A DNA stretch of 64,000 nt from DASVNK01 sp036383895 (GCA_036383895.1 DASVNK010000015.1:62001-126000), one strand, 5' to 3'. Shown: positions 46,701 through 54,200, counted from the first letter of the stretch. A program made the numbers and translations. Notes: generated by a model not told the origin, from the letters alone.

Positions 46701-48451
46701 CCGTGAAGAGCGGCGATTGGAAATCCGATGGCCGCGAGAAACATCTCGAGTTCGCCCTCCGCGCCATCGAACCGCAGCACGCCAGCGTCGTCCTCACCAA
46801 AGTCCTCGCAGATCGTCCCATCGCCAAAGACGGCAGCGGCCCCTGGATTGATCTCATCGCCAAAGCCGGTTCGCGCGAACATCTCGATCAACTCCTCCAG
46901 AAAGTTCTCGCCGGGGATTTCAACGAAGCCGCGATTCTAAAATCGCTCGAAGCCTTCAGCGAAGCTGCGCGCCTTCGCCAACTCACTCCGGAGAAAGACA
47001 AATCAAAAATTAATTCGCTCTTCGCCAACGCCAATCAGGACATCCGCGCCGCCGCACTCCGCCTCGTCGGCCAATGGAAGCTCCGCGACTTTTCCAGCGA
47101 ACTTCTCTCGCTCGGCGCCAACGCTGATGCTTCCCCGAAAGTCCGCACCGCCGTTTTCCAAAGCCTCCGCGAACTCGGTGGAAAGGAATCGATTGACGGT
47201 CTAACCAAACTCGCCGGTGCAACAAATCCCGAGCCCGTCCGCAACGAAGCAGTCAAAGCACTCGCCGCGCTCGATCTCCAAAAAGCAGTCCCGCTTGCTA
47301 TCGAAGTCCTCACCGCCACCGAAAACGAAGACCGCGCCCTCGCGCTCTGGCGCTCGCTGCTCGCCAACAAAGGCGCAGCTCCGGTCTTCGCTCAACAACT
47401 CCCCAAAACCGGCCTTCCCGCGCCGATGGTCAAATCAGGTCTCCGCGCCGCCCGCGAAGGCGGACGCAACGAACCCAACCTCGTCCTCGCGCTCGCGCGC
47501 AATATCGATGAACAAACCGAAGCCAGTAATCTCTCGCCGGATGAACTCAAAAACCTCCTCACCTTCATCAAGGAAAAAGGCGACCCCGCTCGCGGCGAAT
47601 CGATCTACCGTCGCGCGGAACTCGGTTGCGTCACCTGCCACGCCATCGGCGGCGTCGGTGGCAAAGTCGGTCCCGACCTCACCAGCATCGGTGCCAGCGC
47701 CCAGCCGGATTATCTCGTTGAATCGATGCTCTTCCCGAACCGCAAAGTGAAGGAAGGTTATCACTCCGTCATTGTTGAAACGAAAGACGAGATGGAACTC
47801 TCCGGCATTCTCATCCGCGAAACCGACGAACAGCTTTTCATCCGCGACGCCAGCAATCGCGAAGTCGCCGTCGCCAAGAACAATATCGCGAACAAACGCA
47901 TCGGTGGTTCGCTCATGCCCGCCGGCCTTATCGATGCTCTCAGCGAACAGGAGCAGGGCGACCTCTACCGCTTCCTCTCCGAACTCGGCAAACCCGGCGC
48001 TTACGACGCCTCCAAAGGAAACGTCGCCCGCGTCTGGCAAGTCATCCCGCGCACCCTCGACGTCGCCCAATTCCCCGACGACAAAGTCGTCAGCATGGAA
48101 AAAACCACCACCATCTCCCACAACGAATGGCAACCCATGATGACCCTCGTCGACGGCCGCCTACAAAAATCCGACTTCGAAAAACTTCTCAAAAGCGTCC
48201 ATTACCGCGACCCCGACGCCATCTACGCCAAAGCCCGTTTCGAAACCCCCAAATCCGGCCCTGTCCGCTTGCACCTCCCTAAAATGACCAAGGCTTTGGT
48301 CTGGGTGAATGGAAAAGCAGTTCCACCCACTGAAGAAATCACCGTCGACCTCCCCGCCGGCCAACACACCCTGGCCATTAAGATAGACGCGAAATCGCTC
48401 CCCGACTCCTTAAAAGTCTCGACTGCCGAGGCAACGTTCCTCACGAACTAA
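43781..48451 (+). CDS. PVC-type giant protein: SGNH hydrolase, membrane-bound-dehydrogenase propeller, HEAT repeats, cytochrome c
   Basis: 1556 residues from the ATG at 43781, which begins a Sec signal (MRFLVSVIGALFALSTSLAQ); the TTG at 43745 is less likely. Domains in order: SGNH/GDSL-like esterase at about 40-265 (GDRVVFLGDTFIER, NLGWSADTV, GIHPTPFGYWQLS); a linker; a propeller of the TIGR02604 dehydrogenase type at about 470-800 (HMNFDPQGRLWVASSSVYP, GPDGALYVADWSNPI, DHEHGRIWRI); HEAT repeats at about 810-1250; a haem c site Cys1283-x-x-Cys-His (GCVTCHAIGG) in a TIGR02603-type domain to about 1400; and a C-terminal beta domain. It probably oxidises a sugar in the periplasm and passes electrons to haem. 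Physiological substrate unknown. The lipoprotein follows after 8 bases. Confidence 0.88.
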   Translation: MRFLVSVIGALFALSTSLAQQAPAQPAPSPQASQPDAAQSQPQPFQFKDGDRVVFLGDTFIEREGNYGYIETMLTARLDNQKVIFRNLGWSADTVLGESRASFDPPEKGFDLLEDQLKAIKPTVAFLCYGMAESFKGEAGLGKFRKDINTLIDTISEISRPDPVRFIIVTPLFHENLGGAFPNPDLHNAKIEMYVRALREIAAQRSARVIDIFEGMVAYHKRPNARPFTDNGIHPTPFGYWQLSLFFERELRLYPGPLRIGFDSKGMIRQDSIGFAVHGFKGSETNLSFFAKDRFLPTTPRPAAFGEIVRSPGILMQFIGLKDGQYTLRVDDQVAAVFTGQEWGRGGVIMHSPAMKQTEEMRKTIVKKNELFFHRWRPQNQTYLFGFRKYEQGQNAKEIPMFDPLISEQEEKIFKLTELKTREYKLAPAEPGDEEKLAPAKQEQKELADIDQTPLPQPTFDHDPELEITLWAENPNLAKPIHMNFDPQGRLWVASSSVYPQIEPGKEANDKILILEDTNNDGKADKTTVFADGLLIPTGVEPGDGGAYVANSTELLFYRDHDGDGRADEKRIMLSGFGTEDTHHILHTLRWGHDGQLYMNQSIYIHSHIETPHGVVRLDSGGILNLRPPTQELGIHMKGLINSWGHHFDRFGQSFATDGAGGEGINWVIPQAMYVTYEGARKILHGVSPGNYPKFCGLEVVESEHFPDDWHGSLVTCDFRAHRVVRFALSEQGAGYTTKEMPDLMRSTNVTFRPIDVKVGPDGALYVADWSNPIIQHGEVDFRDPRRDHEHGRIWRIAYKNRPLAKKQDLVKAGNADLLANLLSKNNYARQQSRRVLTERGAQKIQSDLETWTNAQTKEQGTLEALWMFQSIDVVNVDLLKKTLAAKDGRIRAAATRVLSFWQNRIPNALDLISPLVADDHGIVRVEAVRAAAKIPSPRSAELVLSALDKPMDRFTDYAIWLSINDLAEPWVKAVKSGDWKSDGREKHLEFALRAIEPQHASVVLTKVLADRPIAKDGSGPWIDLIAKAGSREHLDQLLQKVLAGDFNEAAILKSLEAFSEAARLRQLTPEKDKSKINSLFANANQDIRAAALRLVGQWKLRDFSSELLSLGANADASPKVRTAVFQSLRELGGKESIDGLTKLAGATNPEPVRNEAVKALAALDLQKAVPLAIEVLTATENEDRALALWRSLLANKGAAPVFAQQLPKTGLPAPMVKSGLRAAREGGRNEPNLVLALARNIDEQTEASNLSPDELKNLLTFIKEKGDPARGESIYRRAELGCVTCHAIGGVGGKVGPDLTSIGASAQPDYLVESMLFPNRKVKEGYHSVIVETKDEMELSGILIRETDEQLFIRDASNREVAVAKNNIANKRIGGSLMPAGLIDALSEQEQGDLYRFLSELGKPGAYDASKGNVARVWQVIPRTLDVAQFPDDKVVSMEKTTTISHNEWQPMMTLVDGRLQKSDFEKLLKSVHYRDPDAIYAKARFETPKSGPVRLHLPKMTKALVWVNGKAVPPTEEITVDLPAGQHTLAIKIDAKSLPDSLKVSTAEATFLTN

Positions 48452-48459
48452 ACAGCGCT

Positions 48460-48906
48460 ATGCGAAAGCTCCTTCCCTCATTCTTCTTCTCCGTCGTGCT
48501 GCTCACCGGTTGTTCCTCCGCATTCAACCGCGAGTACAAATCCGCCCTCGCCGAACCGATCCCCACCGACACCATCGCGGGCCCCTGGGAAGGCCGCTGG
48601 CTCAGCGATAAAAACGGGCACACCGGCAAACTCCGCGCGGTCCTAACTAAAACATCATCAGAAGAATACGACGCCTACTTTCACTCCACCTTCTGGAAGA
48701 TCTTCCGCGCCTCTTACCGCGTCCCGCTGAAAGTCGAAGGCACCACCCTCTCCGGCGAAGCCGACCTCGGCTGGCTCTCCGGCGGTCGCTACACCTACGA
48801 AGGCGAAGTCACCCCAACCTCCTTCTTCTCAACGTACAAGATGAAATACGACCACGGCACCTTCGAGATGAAACGCCCCACTAACGCCCCACCTTCCCGA
48901 CCGTAG
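48460..48906 (+). CDS. Small lipoprotein, unknown function
   Basis: 148 residues. Signal with lipobox LLTGC (Cys18) followed by SSAFNREYKSAL. The mature part is a small beta-barrel-like domain: GPWEGRWLSDKNGHTGKLRAVLT, YDAYFHSTFWKIFRASYRVPL, GTTLSGEADLGWLSGGRYTYEG. It is a lipocalin-like pattern but too short to name. It starts 8 bases after the giant PVC gene and is probably co-transcribed; it could be anchored near that protein in the membrane. Confidence 0.75.
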   Translation: MRKLLPSFFFSVVLLTGCSSAFNREYKSALAEPIPTDTIAGPWEGRWLSDKNGHTGKLRAVLTKTSSEEYDAYFHSTFWKIFRASYRVPLKVEGTTLSGEADLGWLSGGRYTYEGEVTPTSFFSTYKMKYDHGTFEMKRPTNAPPSRP

Positions 48907-48907
48907 C

Positions 48908-49014
48908 GCGGGTGTCCCGCCGTGTGCGCGAGAGCGCACAAGTGTTTAACCGTACTGGCTCGAGTTCCGGCACCGTCCCGGTGCCAGGATCAACCTTCGA
49001 AGTATCTATACTTC
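48908..49014. repeat. Cluster of four intergenic hairpins
   Basis: GCGGG-TGT-CCCGC (48908-48920), TGTGCGC-GAGA-GCGCACA (48923-48940, GNRA loop), GGCACC-GTCCC-GGTGCC (48969-48985) and GAAGTA-TCTA-TACTTC (48999-49014) follow one another in the gap between convergent genes. They look like REP-type palindromes; the last could act as a weak two-way terminator. Confidence 0.65.
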
Positions 49015-49020
49015 AACCTT

Positions 49021-49353
49021 TTACCGCCCCGCCTCCTCAATCTTCGCCGCCAAAATAAAATCATTCTTCGTCAGCCCATTCACTGTGTGCGTGAAGATCT
49101 CCACCCGCACCTTCCCCCAAGTCAGGTAAATATCTGGATGATGCCCAACATCTTCCGCAATCGCCCCAATCTTGTTCGTAGACGCCAGCGCGGAAACGAA
49201 GTCCTTAAACTTGTACAACTTCTCCAAGTGATGTCCATTCACCACCTGCCACCCGTTCCCAAGCTCCTTCTGCAGGGCAGCCAAGTCATTCCCTTCCAAT
49301 GCCTTCCCACCCTCCTCGCACGGTTCACATTTTTGTTCCGATAATTTCGCCAT
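49021..49353 (-). CDS. phhB: Pterin-4a-carbinolamine dehydratase
   Basis: 110 residues from the ATG at 49353, with a strong AGGAGGAG before it. The active-site region reads GHHLEKLYKFKDFVSALASTNKIGAIAEDVGHHPDIYLTWGKV, with the family's EGHHP/GHHPD histidines. The first 20 residues hold KCEPCEEGG, common in bacterial members. It dehydrates 4a-hydroxy-tetrahydropterin to recycle the pterin cofactor of aromatic amino acid hydroxylases. No hydroxylase is nearby. Stand-alone gene divergent from rplU. Confidence 0.92.
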   Translation of the reverse strand: MAKLSEQKCEPCEEGGKALEGNDLAALQKELGNGWQVVNGHHLEKLYKFKDFVSALASTNKIGAIAEDVGHHPDIYLTWGKVRVEIFTHTVNGLTKNDFILAAKIEEAGR

Positions 49354-49436
49354 ATCTCCTCCTACTTCCATTTGCAATCTTCCGACCCTGTGGTAACTCT
49401 AACGGTCGCAGTTTTAATTTAACCGAAAAAGACCCG

Positions 49437-49465
49437 TTGACACCTCCGGGTTCCTGTGGTTTTAT
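49437..49465 (+). promoter_or_regulatory. Sigma-70-type promoter of rplU-rpmA
   Basis: TTGACA (49437-49442), 17-base spacer, TTTTAT (49460-49465), 25 bases before the rplU ATG at 49491. The -35 box matches consensus exactly. Confidence 0.75.
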
Positions 49466-49490
49466 TCGGCCCCTTTTTCTAGGGAAAAGT

Positions 49491-49802
49491 ATGTACGCAG
49501 TTGTCGAATCTGGAAGCAAGAAATACCGCGTGACCGCGGGGGATACTCTCGTTGTAAATCGCATCGAAGCCGAAGCGGGTAAGGAACATACGCTGGATCG
49601 CGTGCTCCTCGTCAGCAACGAAGGCAAAATCTCCGTCGGCGCACCGCTCGTTAAGAACGCCACTGTGTTGGCCGATGTAGTCGAGCACAAGCGCGGACCG
49701 AAAGTCATCGCTTTCAAGATGAAGCGCCGCAAGGGCTACCATCGCACTGTGGGGCATCGTCAGGAACAGACTGTCCTCAAAATCAAAGAAATTAAACTTT
49801 AA
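49491..49802 (+). CDS. rplU: Ribosomal protein L21
   Basis: 103 residues from the ATG at 49491, preceded by AGGGAAAAGT; the longer frame from 49299 is unsupported. MYAVVESGSKKYRVTAGDTLVVNRIEAEAG at the start and KMKRRKGYHRTVGHRQEQTVLKI near the end are the L21 landmarks (usual GKK/RRK-YRR GHRQ.T). It binds 23S rRNA in the large subunit next to L20. rpmA follows after 6 bases, the normal pairing. A consensus promoter lies just upstream. Confidence 0.97.
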   Translation: MYAVVESGSKKYRVTAGDTLVVNRIEAEAGKEHTLDRVLLVSNEGKISVGAPLVKNATVLADVVEHKRGPKVIAFKMKRRKGYHRTVGHRQEQTVLKIKEIKL

Positions 49803-49808
49803 GAAGCT

Positions 49809-50069
49809 ATGGCACATAAAAAAGGACAAGGCTCCAGCCGCAACGGCCGCGACAGTAATGCGCAGCGCCTCGGTGTGAAGGCCTTCGGTGGTGAACATGT
49901 CACCGCCGGCAGCATCATCGTCCGTCAGCGCGGCACCAAGTTCGTCGCCGGACTAAACGTCGGCACCGGACGCGATTGGACCCTCTTCGCTCTCAAAGAC
50001 GGCCAGGTGAAATTCGACAAAGGCTCCCGCCGCGTGAACATCACCCCGCTCCCGGCAGCCAACAACTAA
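49809..50069 (+). CDS. rpmA: Ribosomal protein L27
   Basis: 86 residues. MAHKKGQGSSRNGRDSNAQRLGVKAFGGEHVTAGSIIVRQRGTKF (in order) is the L27 N-terminus, whose first residues reach the peptidyl-transferase centre; GLNVGTGRDWTLFAL follows. There is no extra cleaved N-terminal peptide of the firmicute type. Cotranscribed with rplU and followed by a strong terminator. The usual obg neighbour is not here. Confidence 0.97.
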   Translation: MAHKKGQGSSRNGRDSNAQRLGVKAFGGEHVTAGSIIVRQRGTKFVAGLNVGTGRDWTLFALKDGQVKFDKGSRRVNITPLPAANN

Positions 50070-50090
50070 TCTGCCTCACAACACTTTCGC

Positions 50091-50117
50091 AAAGCGACGC
50101 CGCAAGCGTCGCTTTTT
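50091..50117 (+). terminator. Rho-independent terminator of rplU-rpmA
   Basis: AAAGCGACGC-CGCAA-GCGTCGCTTTTT: a perfect 8-bp core stem extended by A-T pairs and ending in five T. Confidence 0.88.
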
Positions 50118-50126
50118 GCTTGGTAG

Positions 50127-50147
50127 GGCTCGCTGTCCCAGCGAGCC
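50127..50147. repeat. Perfect palindrome GGCTCGCTG-TCC-CAGCGAGCC
   Basis: 9-bp arms with a 3-base centre directly after the rpmA terminator. The 'TAGGGCTCGCTGTCCCAGCGAGCC' style resembles the GCGGG-TGT-CCCGC palindrome at 48908, suggesting a family of dispersed intergenic palindromes. Confidence 0.7.
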
Positions 50148-50186
50148 GCTATTGCAACCAAACCCGCTGCTCATTAGCTTACTTGC

Positions 50187-50396
50187 ATGATCAATTGGAG
50201 TTCGTGCCACGCAGTTGAGCGGATTCCCGGGAAGGTAAGCGGCGCCTGGCTATTCAAGGGAACGCGCCTCCCTGTCGCAGCGCTTTTCGAAAACCTCAAC
50301 AGCGGGGCAACGATCGAAGATTTTCTTCAATGGTTCGAGGGCGTCGATCGTCACCACGTCGAAGCAGTTCTTGAGCATGCGGAAGCGATGCGGTAA
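50187..50396 (+). CDS. DUF433 antitoxin-like protein
   Basis: 69 residues. MINWSSCHAVERIPGKVSGAWLFKGTRLPVAALFENLNSGATIEDFLQWF follows the DUF433 pattern (ier.pgv.gG.p.i.GTRipV..l...l..G.s..ei...yp.v). These small HTH proteins are usually antitoxins paired with a PIN-like DUF5615 toxin. No toxin follows: the next gene, 15 bases on, is an HtrA protease. It is an orphan or has been co-opted. Confidence 0.75.
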   Translation: MINWSSCHAVERIPGKVSGAWLFKGTRLPVAALFENLNSGATIEDFLQWFEGVDRHHVEAVLEHAEAMR

Positions 50397-50411
50397 CGGT
50401 TCGTCGGTAGA

Positions 50412-51746
50412 ATGAACCTCTTCAGAACTATCTTACTCCTGGTGCTTTCAGTTGCGCTCAGTGAGTCGTTCGCTGCGTCTCCGGCCCTCGAAATCCGCCG
50501 CGACGCCACCGTCCGCGCGGTGGAGAAAGCGATGCCCAGCGTCGTAAACATCAGTAGCAAAACCGTCGTTCGCCGCCGCGGCTATTTCTTCGATTGGTGG
50601 CGCGATAATTGGTCGCCCTTCTTCCAGGAGATGCCCCCGCAATACAGCGCCGGCTCCGGCGTGGTGATCGATGAAGAAGGGTACATCGTCACGAATGTCC
50701 ACGTCGTCGAAGACGCCACCGAAATCATCGTCACTCTCGGCGATAATCGCAGCTATCCCGCGGACCTCGTCGTCGGCACCCGCAAAAGCGACATCGCTCT
50801 CCTGAAGATCCGTGCCAAACCCGGCGAACGCTTCGTCCCAATCAACTTCGCGGCTGATGACGACCTCCTCCTCGGCGAAACGGTAATCGCGCTCGGCAAT
50901 CCCTTTGGCCTCGGCGGCTCAGTCAGTCGGGGCATCCTCAGTTCCAAAACGCGTCGCAGCAGCGCGCAGGACGGCGTTCTCGACATGGAAGATTGGATCC
51001 AGACCGACGCTGCAATTAACCCCGGCAACAGCGGCGGCCCGCTCGTGAATCTCGAAGGAAATCTCATCGGCCTGAACGTCGCCATCTTCAAGGAAGGGCA
51101 GGGGATCGGTTTCGCCATTCCGGTCAAGCGCGTCGCCGAATCTCTCGGCGAAATCTTCACGCCGGAAACTCTTCGTTCCCTTTGGTTTGGCGCGAGCTTT
51201 CAAAGCACGACCAACGGAATCACCGCCACCGCCGTTGCTCCGGGCAGCCCGGCCGAGAAGGGGGGACTCCGCACAGGAGACATCGTCCTGCGCATAAACT
51301 CCACCACGCCCAAAAGCGTCTTCGCGCTCAACCGTGAACTCATCGTTACGGGTGAAAACAAGGAGGTCGCCTTCCAAATCCGCCGCGGCAATCGCAGCCA
51401 AAACCTCTCCCTCCGCATGTTGCCGGAAGCGAAGCACTTCACCGCCGAGCTCATCCGCCAAAAAATCGGCATTACCGTCCGCGCCATCACCCGCCAGGAC
51501 TCGGCGAAACTCGGACTCAATCTCACCAGCGGCCTGGTCGTCTCCGACATCGAGCAAAACAGCCCCGCCGATCACGCCGGCTTTCAACGCGGCCTCATCA
51601 TCGAAGGCATCGACGGCCGCATCCCCGATTCCATCACTACCGCCGCTAAATTGATCGCCGCTAAAAAGCCCGGCGAAACCGTTCGCCTCACCATGATTCT
51701 TCCCGGCCCCTTCCGCCGCGCCGAGGTCGACTTACGCGTGCGATAA
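50412..51746 (+). CDS. HtrA/DegP-type periplasmic serine protease with two PDZ domains
   Basis: 444 residues. Sec signal MNLFRTILLLVLSVALSESFA. Trypsin-like domain with His97 (TNVHVVED), Asp127 (KSDIALLKI) and Ser207 (NPGNSGGPL). PDZ1 at about 245-340 (ITATAVAPGSPAEKGGLRTGDIVLRIN) and PDZ2 at about 350-444 (LVVSDIEQNSPADHAGFQRGLIIEGIDG). The insert RRGYFFDWWRDNWSPFFQE corresponds to the LA loop of DegP/DegQ. It degrades or refolds damaged envelope proteins. Preceded by the DUF433 gene, possibly in one transcript. Confidence 0.93.
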   Translation: MNLFRTILLLVLSVALSESFAASPALEIRRDATVRAVEKAMPSVVNISSKTVVRRRGYFFDWWRDNWSPFFQEMPPQYSAGSGVVIDEEGYIVTNVHVVEDATEIIVTLGDNRSYPADLVVGTRKSDIALLKIRAKPGERFVPINFAADDDLLLGETVIALGNPFGLGGSVSRGILSSKTRRSSAQDGVLDMEDWIQTDAAINPGNSGGPLVNLEGNLIGLNVAIFKEGQGIGFAIPVKRVAESLGEIFTPETLRSLWFGASFQSTTNGITATAVAPGSPAEKGGLRTGDIVLRINSTTPKSVFALNRELIVTGENKEVAFQIRRGNRSQNLSLRMLPEAKHFTAELIRQKIGITVRAITRQDSAKLGLNLTSGLVVSDIEQNSPADHAGFQRGLIIEGIDGRIPDSITTAAKLIAAKKPGETVRLTMILPGPFRRAEVDLRVR

Positions 51747-51758
51747 ACCTCCGCGTAA

Positions 51759-52493
51759 CTACCTCTGATCTCTCGGTAATTCCTTCAACATCCGCCGCAG
51801 CGCCTTTCCATTCTTGATCGCATAACCCTCGCGATCGTTATTGAAGTAAATCCAGACTTCCTTCGCCCCGCTCGCCCGAATCTTCTCCGCCCACACGCTC
51901 AAGTCCGCCTTCGAATAATCGTGCCGATACCAGCGCGACACCCCATGAAACCGAACGTATAAAACATCACTGGTCTTCACTAACTCATCCGGCAATCGTG
52001 GCCCGCTCGTGCTGCAGAAAATGAATCCCCGCCTTGAAAACGCCCGATACACCGCCGCGCGCCACCAGCTTTTATGCCGAAACTCCACCGCGTTCCGATG
52101 CGCCGGGTCCAGTTGCATCACGATACTCTTCAGCCGCGCCGGCGTGTAATGGTAGCTCGGCGGAAACTGAAACAGAAAGCATCCCATTTGCGGCCCGAGA
52201 ATCTCCGCGATCTTATAAAACTCACGCACCAACTTCTTCGTCCGCACCATCCGCTTCTCGTGCGTGATTGTCCCACTCACCTTCACCGAATACCGAAATC
52301 CCTCCGGCGCATTCCGCCGCCAACCCTTCACCGTCTGCACCTTCGGCCACCCATAAAACGGCGCATTCAACTCCACCGTCCGAAAGTGCTTCACGTAATG
52401 CTTGAACCAATGATGCGTCGGCAACTCCTCCGGATAAAACCCACCCTTCCAATGCCAGTAAAACCACCCCGAACACCCAACATGGACCTCCAT
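51759..52493 (-). CDS. DUF72 family protein (YecE-like)
   Basis: 244 residues. A TIM-barrel protein of the DUF72 family: VGCSGWFYWHWKGGFYPEELP, YVKHFRTVELNAPFYGWPK, FRYSVKVSGTITHEKRM, GCFLFQFPPSYHYTPARL, AVEFRHKSWW, YVRFHGVSRWYRHDYS and EVWIYFNNDREGYAIKNG all in order. The conserved pieces suggest an enzyme, but no activity is established for the family. Convergent with htrA (12-base gap), divergent from the next gene. Confidence 0.92.
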   Translation of the reverse strand: MEVHVGCSGWFYWHWKGGFYPEELPTHHWFKHYVKHFRTVELNAPFYGWPKVQTVKGWRRNAPEGFRYSVKVSGTITHEKRMVRTKKLVREFYKIAEILGPQMGCFLFQFPPSYHYTPARLKSIVMQLDPAHRNAVEFRHKSWWRAAVYRAFSRRGFIFCSTSGPRLPDELVKTSDVLYVRFHGVSRWYRHDYSKADLSVWAEKIRASGAKEVWIYFNNDREGYAIKNGKALRRMLKELPRDQR

Positions 52494-52557
52494 AGTCCGG
52501 AATATACCTCACTTCCGCCCGACTCACTCCCGCTTCTGGTACTGCTAGATTGCCGGT

Positions 52558-53091
52558 GTGCGTAAAAAGCAGTTCATTCTTTGTCTGTTCGCACTACATG
52601 CAGCAGTCACACTGCTGCTTTGGCTCGAACCTTGGGCCGAGCGATTCGAAAGAAGGACCGTCACAAGCTGGCTCCGAGAGTTTGCGGCCAACCAAAAAGT
52701 CGACATCAATGTCGTGAACGGCTTCGGCGCCCGCGCCGTGCCGAGGCTTATCCGCCTGATCGAACGCGAGCAGCGATGGAACGACTGGTTTCAGGAGTTT
52801 AGCGCCGGTGAAACTCTTCGAAGTATGGGCTTTCGTGATGACTCTGATTCACGTGCCTCCCACCAACGCGCCATCGCCGCGGGCACCTGGCTCAGCATGT
52901 TAAAAGCGCAACAGCCCAATCTTCAAACCGACCATTGGAATCCCTCAGTTCATCGATGGTTGGATATCTGGGATGATACTTTCTGGGCACCCAAATGGGT
53001 TCAGCTTGTTATCACTACCCCGCACGAATCGGCCGCCGCGCGCGACTTGGCTGCCCGTCCGGTCAGTTCACCGGCACAAGTCAACGAGTAA
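52558..53091 (+). CDS. Membrane-anchored protein, unknown function
   Basis: 177 residues from a GTG. A single N-terminal helix (FILCLFALHAAVTLLLWLEPW) follows KRK-type basic residues, then a soluble helical part: RRTVTSWLREFAANQKVDINVVNGFGARAVPRLIRLIEREQRWNDWF. The pattern could be one or two HEAT-like helices, but no family is recognised. Stand-alone. Confidence 0.6.
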   Translation: MRKKQFILCLFALHAAVTLLLWLEPWAERFERRTVTSWLREFAANQKVDINVVNGFGARAVPRLIRLIEREQRWNDWFQEFSAGETLRSMGFRDDSDSRASHQRAIAAGTWLSMLKAQQPNLQTDHWNPSVHRWLDIWDDTFWAPKWVQLVITTPHESAAARDLAARPVSSPAQVNE

Positions 53092-53151
53092 CTGTGTTTC
53101 CGCCCGCACTCGCTGCCTATCACTTACCGTCTCTGTGTTTCCATGCGCCTC

Positions 53152-53178
53152 CCCTTCGTGTCCTTCGTGCTCTTCGTG
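53152..53178 (+). repeat. Tandem 9-bp CTTCGTG repeat
   Basis: CCCTTCGTG-TCCTTCGTG-CTCTTCGTG, three units. It is of the 'CGAAGnnCACGAAG' dispersed type found between genes in many environmental bacteria and resembles the CGCAGAG repeats at 34.6 and 35.0 kb. Confidence 0.7.
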
Positions 53179-53206
53179 GTGAATTAGACCCTTCGTTTTT
53201 TACCAG

Positions 53207-53235
53207 GGGGGTATGACCGTATTTGGCATACCCCC
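53207..53235. promoter_or_regulatory. Inverted repeat GGGGGTATG...CATACCCCC upstream of the SEC-C gene
   Basis: Exact 9-bp arms (53207-53215 and 53227-53235) with an 11-base spacer, 17 bases before the ATG at 53253. A protein-binding operator or a 5' hairpin covering the translation start region are both possible. Confidence 0.55.
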
Positions 53236-53252
53236 TCCGGTATCCTGTCCGC

Positions 53253-54200
53253 ATGATAAAGAATCTTTTCAGTCAAAAACCGAAGAACCAATTCGCCGGC
53301 CTGCCCGAAGCGGATCGCAAGCTCATCCTCGACCTCTGCTCGCACCACGATTACGCCGAAGTCGTCGAAATCCTACGCAAACCGCGGTCCGACGGTGGCC
53401 TCAACCTCGTCACCTCCCGCGCCGCGCTCTGCCGATTCTACACGCACTACAATCCCGAACCGTCCCAGGCCGTCCTCGCCCAAATCGCCGCCGCCGCCAA
53501 CATCCGCCACGAACTCGACTCCAACGCCTTCCTCGGCGCCATTCGCGCCACGGTCCAGGCACGCGTCCTCCAAAGTCTCCGCGATGGCAAACCCTTCGCC
53601 GATCTAACCCAGGACCTCCGCTTCCTCCGCACCACCGAACACCTCTACCTGGCCGATGCCAAATTCCGCGCCCAGTACCCCAAAGTCACCAACGCCGCCT
53701 TCAAGTCACACCTTCAGCGTTGCGCCGACGCGCCCGAAGCCGATTTCGTGCGCGCCGACGACGCGCAACCCGACCTCGCCTCCATCCCTCCGGACCTCTC
53801 CGAGTTCGACCGCGAACTAATCCGCGTTCGCCAACGCGAGGAACAGACCCTCGCCCTCCTCGAAACCCACGGCCTCACACCTGAGGACTTCAATTGTCCC
53901 GTTAGCGAAATCGATCCCTCCGCCATCCCTATCATCGCCAAGATCAAATCCCGCAGCGCGCAGTATACCACCTCCGTTGCAGCTCAATTCCACGCAAAAA
54001 GCCCCGCAATTCCACATATTCCGGGAAATTCCACTTCCCGTGTACCGCAAAATTCCACTTATCAGTCCAACCCAGTTGAGCCCGCCCAAACAGCCGCCCC
54101 CACCAAACCCAAACCCCACATCGCACCTCCCAAACCTGGCCGCAACGACCCATGTCCCTGCGGCTCCGGCCGCAAATCCAAGAAATGCTGCCACCAATGA
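53253..54200 (+). CDS. SEC-C motif protein, otherwise unknown
   Basis: 315 residues from the ATG at 53253. The first 220 residues are helical (MIKNLFSQKPKNQFAGLPEADRKLIL..., DLTQDLRFLRTTEHLYLADAKFRAQY) with no named domain; a Pro/Ser/Thr-rich linker (GNSTSRVPQNSTYQSNPVEPAQ) follows; the last 22 residues are a SEC-C zinc motif, GRNDPCPCGSGRKSKKCC. SEC-C zinc tails bind SecB or the ribosome in SecA but are attached to many unrelated proteins. A 9-bp inverted repeat precedes the gene. Confidence 0.75.
   Translation: MIKNLFSQKPKNQFAGLPEADRKLILDLCSHHDYAEVVEILRKPRSDGGLNLVTSRAALCRFYTHYNPEPSQAVLAQIAAAANIRHELDSNAFLGAIRATVQARVLQSLRDGKPFADLTQDLRFLRTTEHLYLADAKFRAQYPKVTNAAFKSHLQRCADAPEADFVRADDAQPDLASIPPDLSEFDRELIRVRQREEQTLALLETHGLTPEDFNCPVSEIDPSAIPIIAKIKSRSAQYTTSVAAQFHAKSPAIPHIPGNSTSRVPQNSTYQSNPVEPAQTAAPTKPKPHIAPPKPGRNDPCPCGSGRKSKKCCHQ

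Noticed and set aside
53213..53884. 223-codon Arg/Pro-rich frame overlapping the SEC-C gene
   Set aside because: Composition is that of an out-of-frame reading of high-GC coding DNA; the SEC-C frame has a clear domain.
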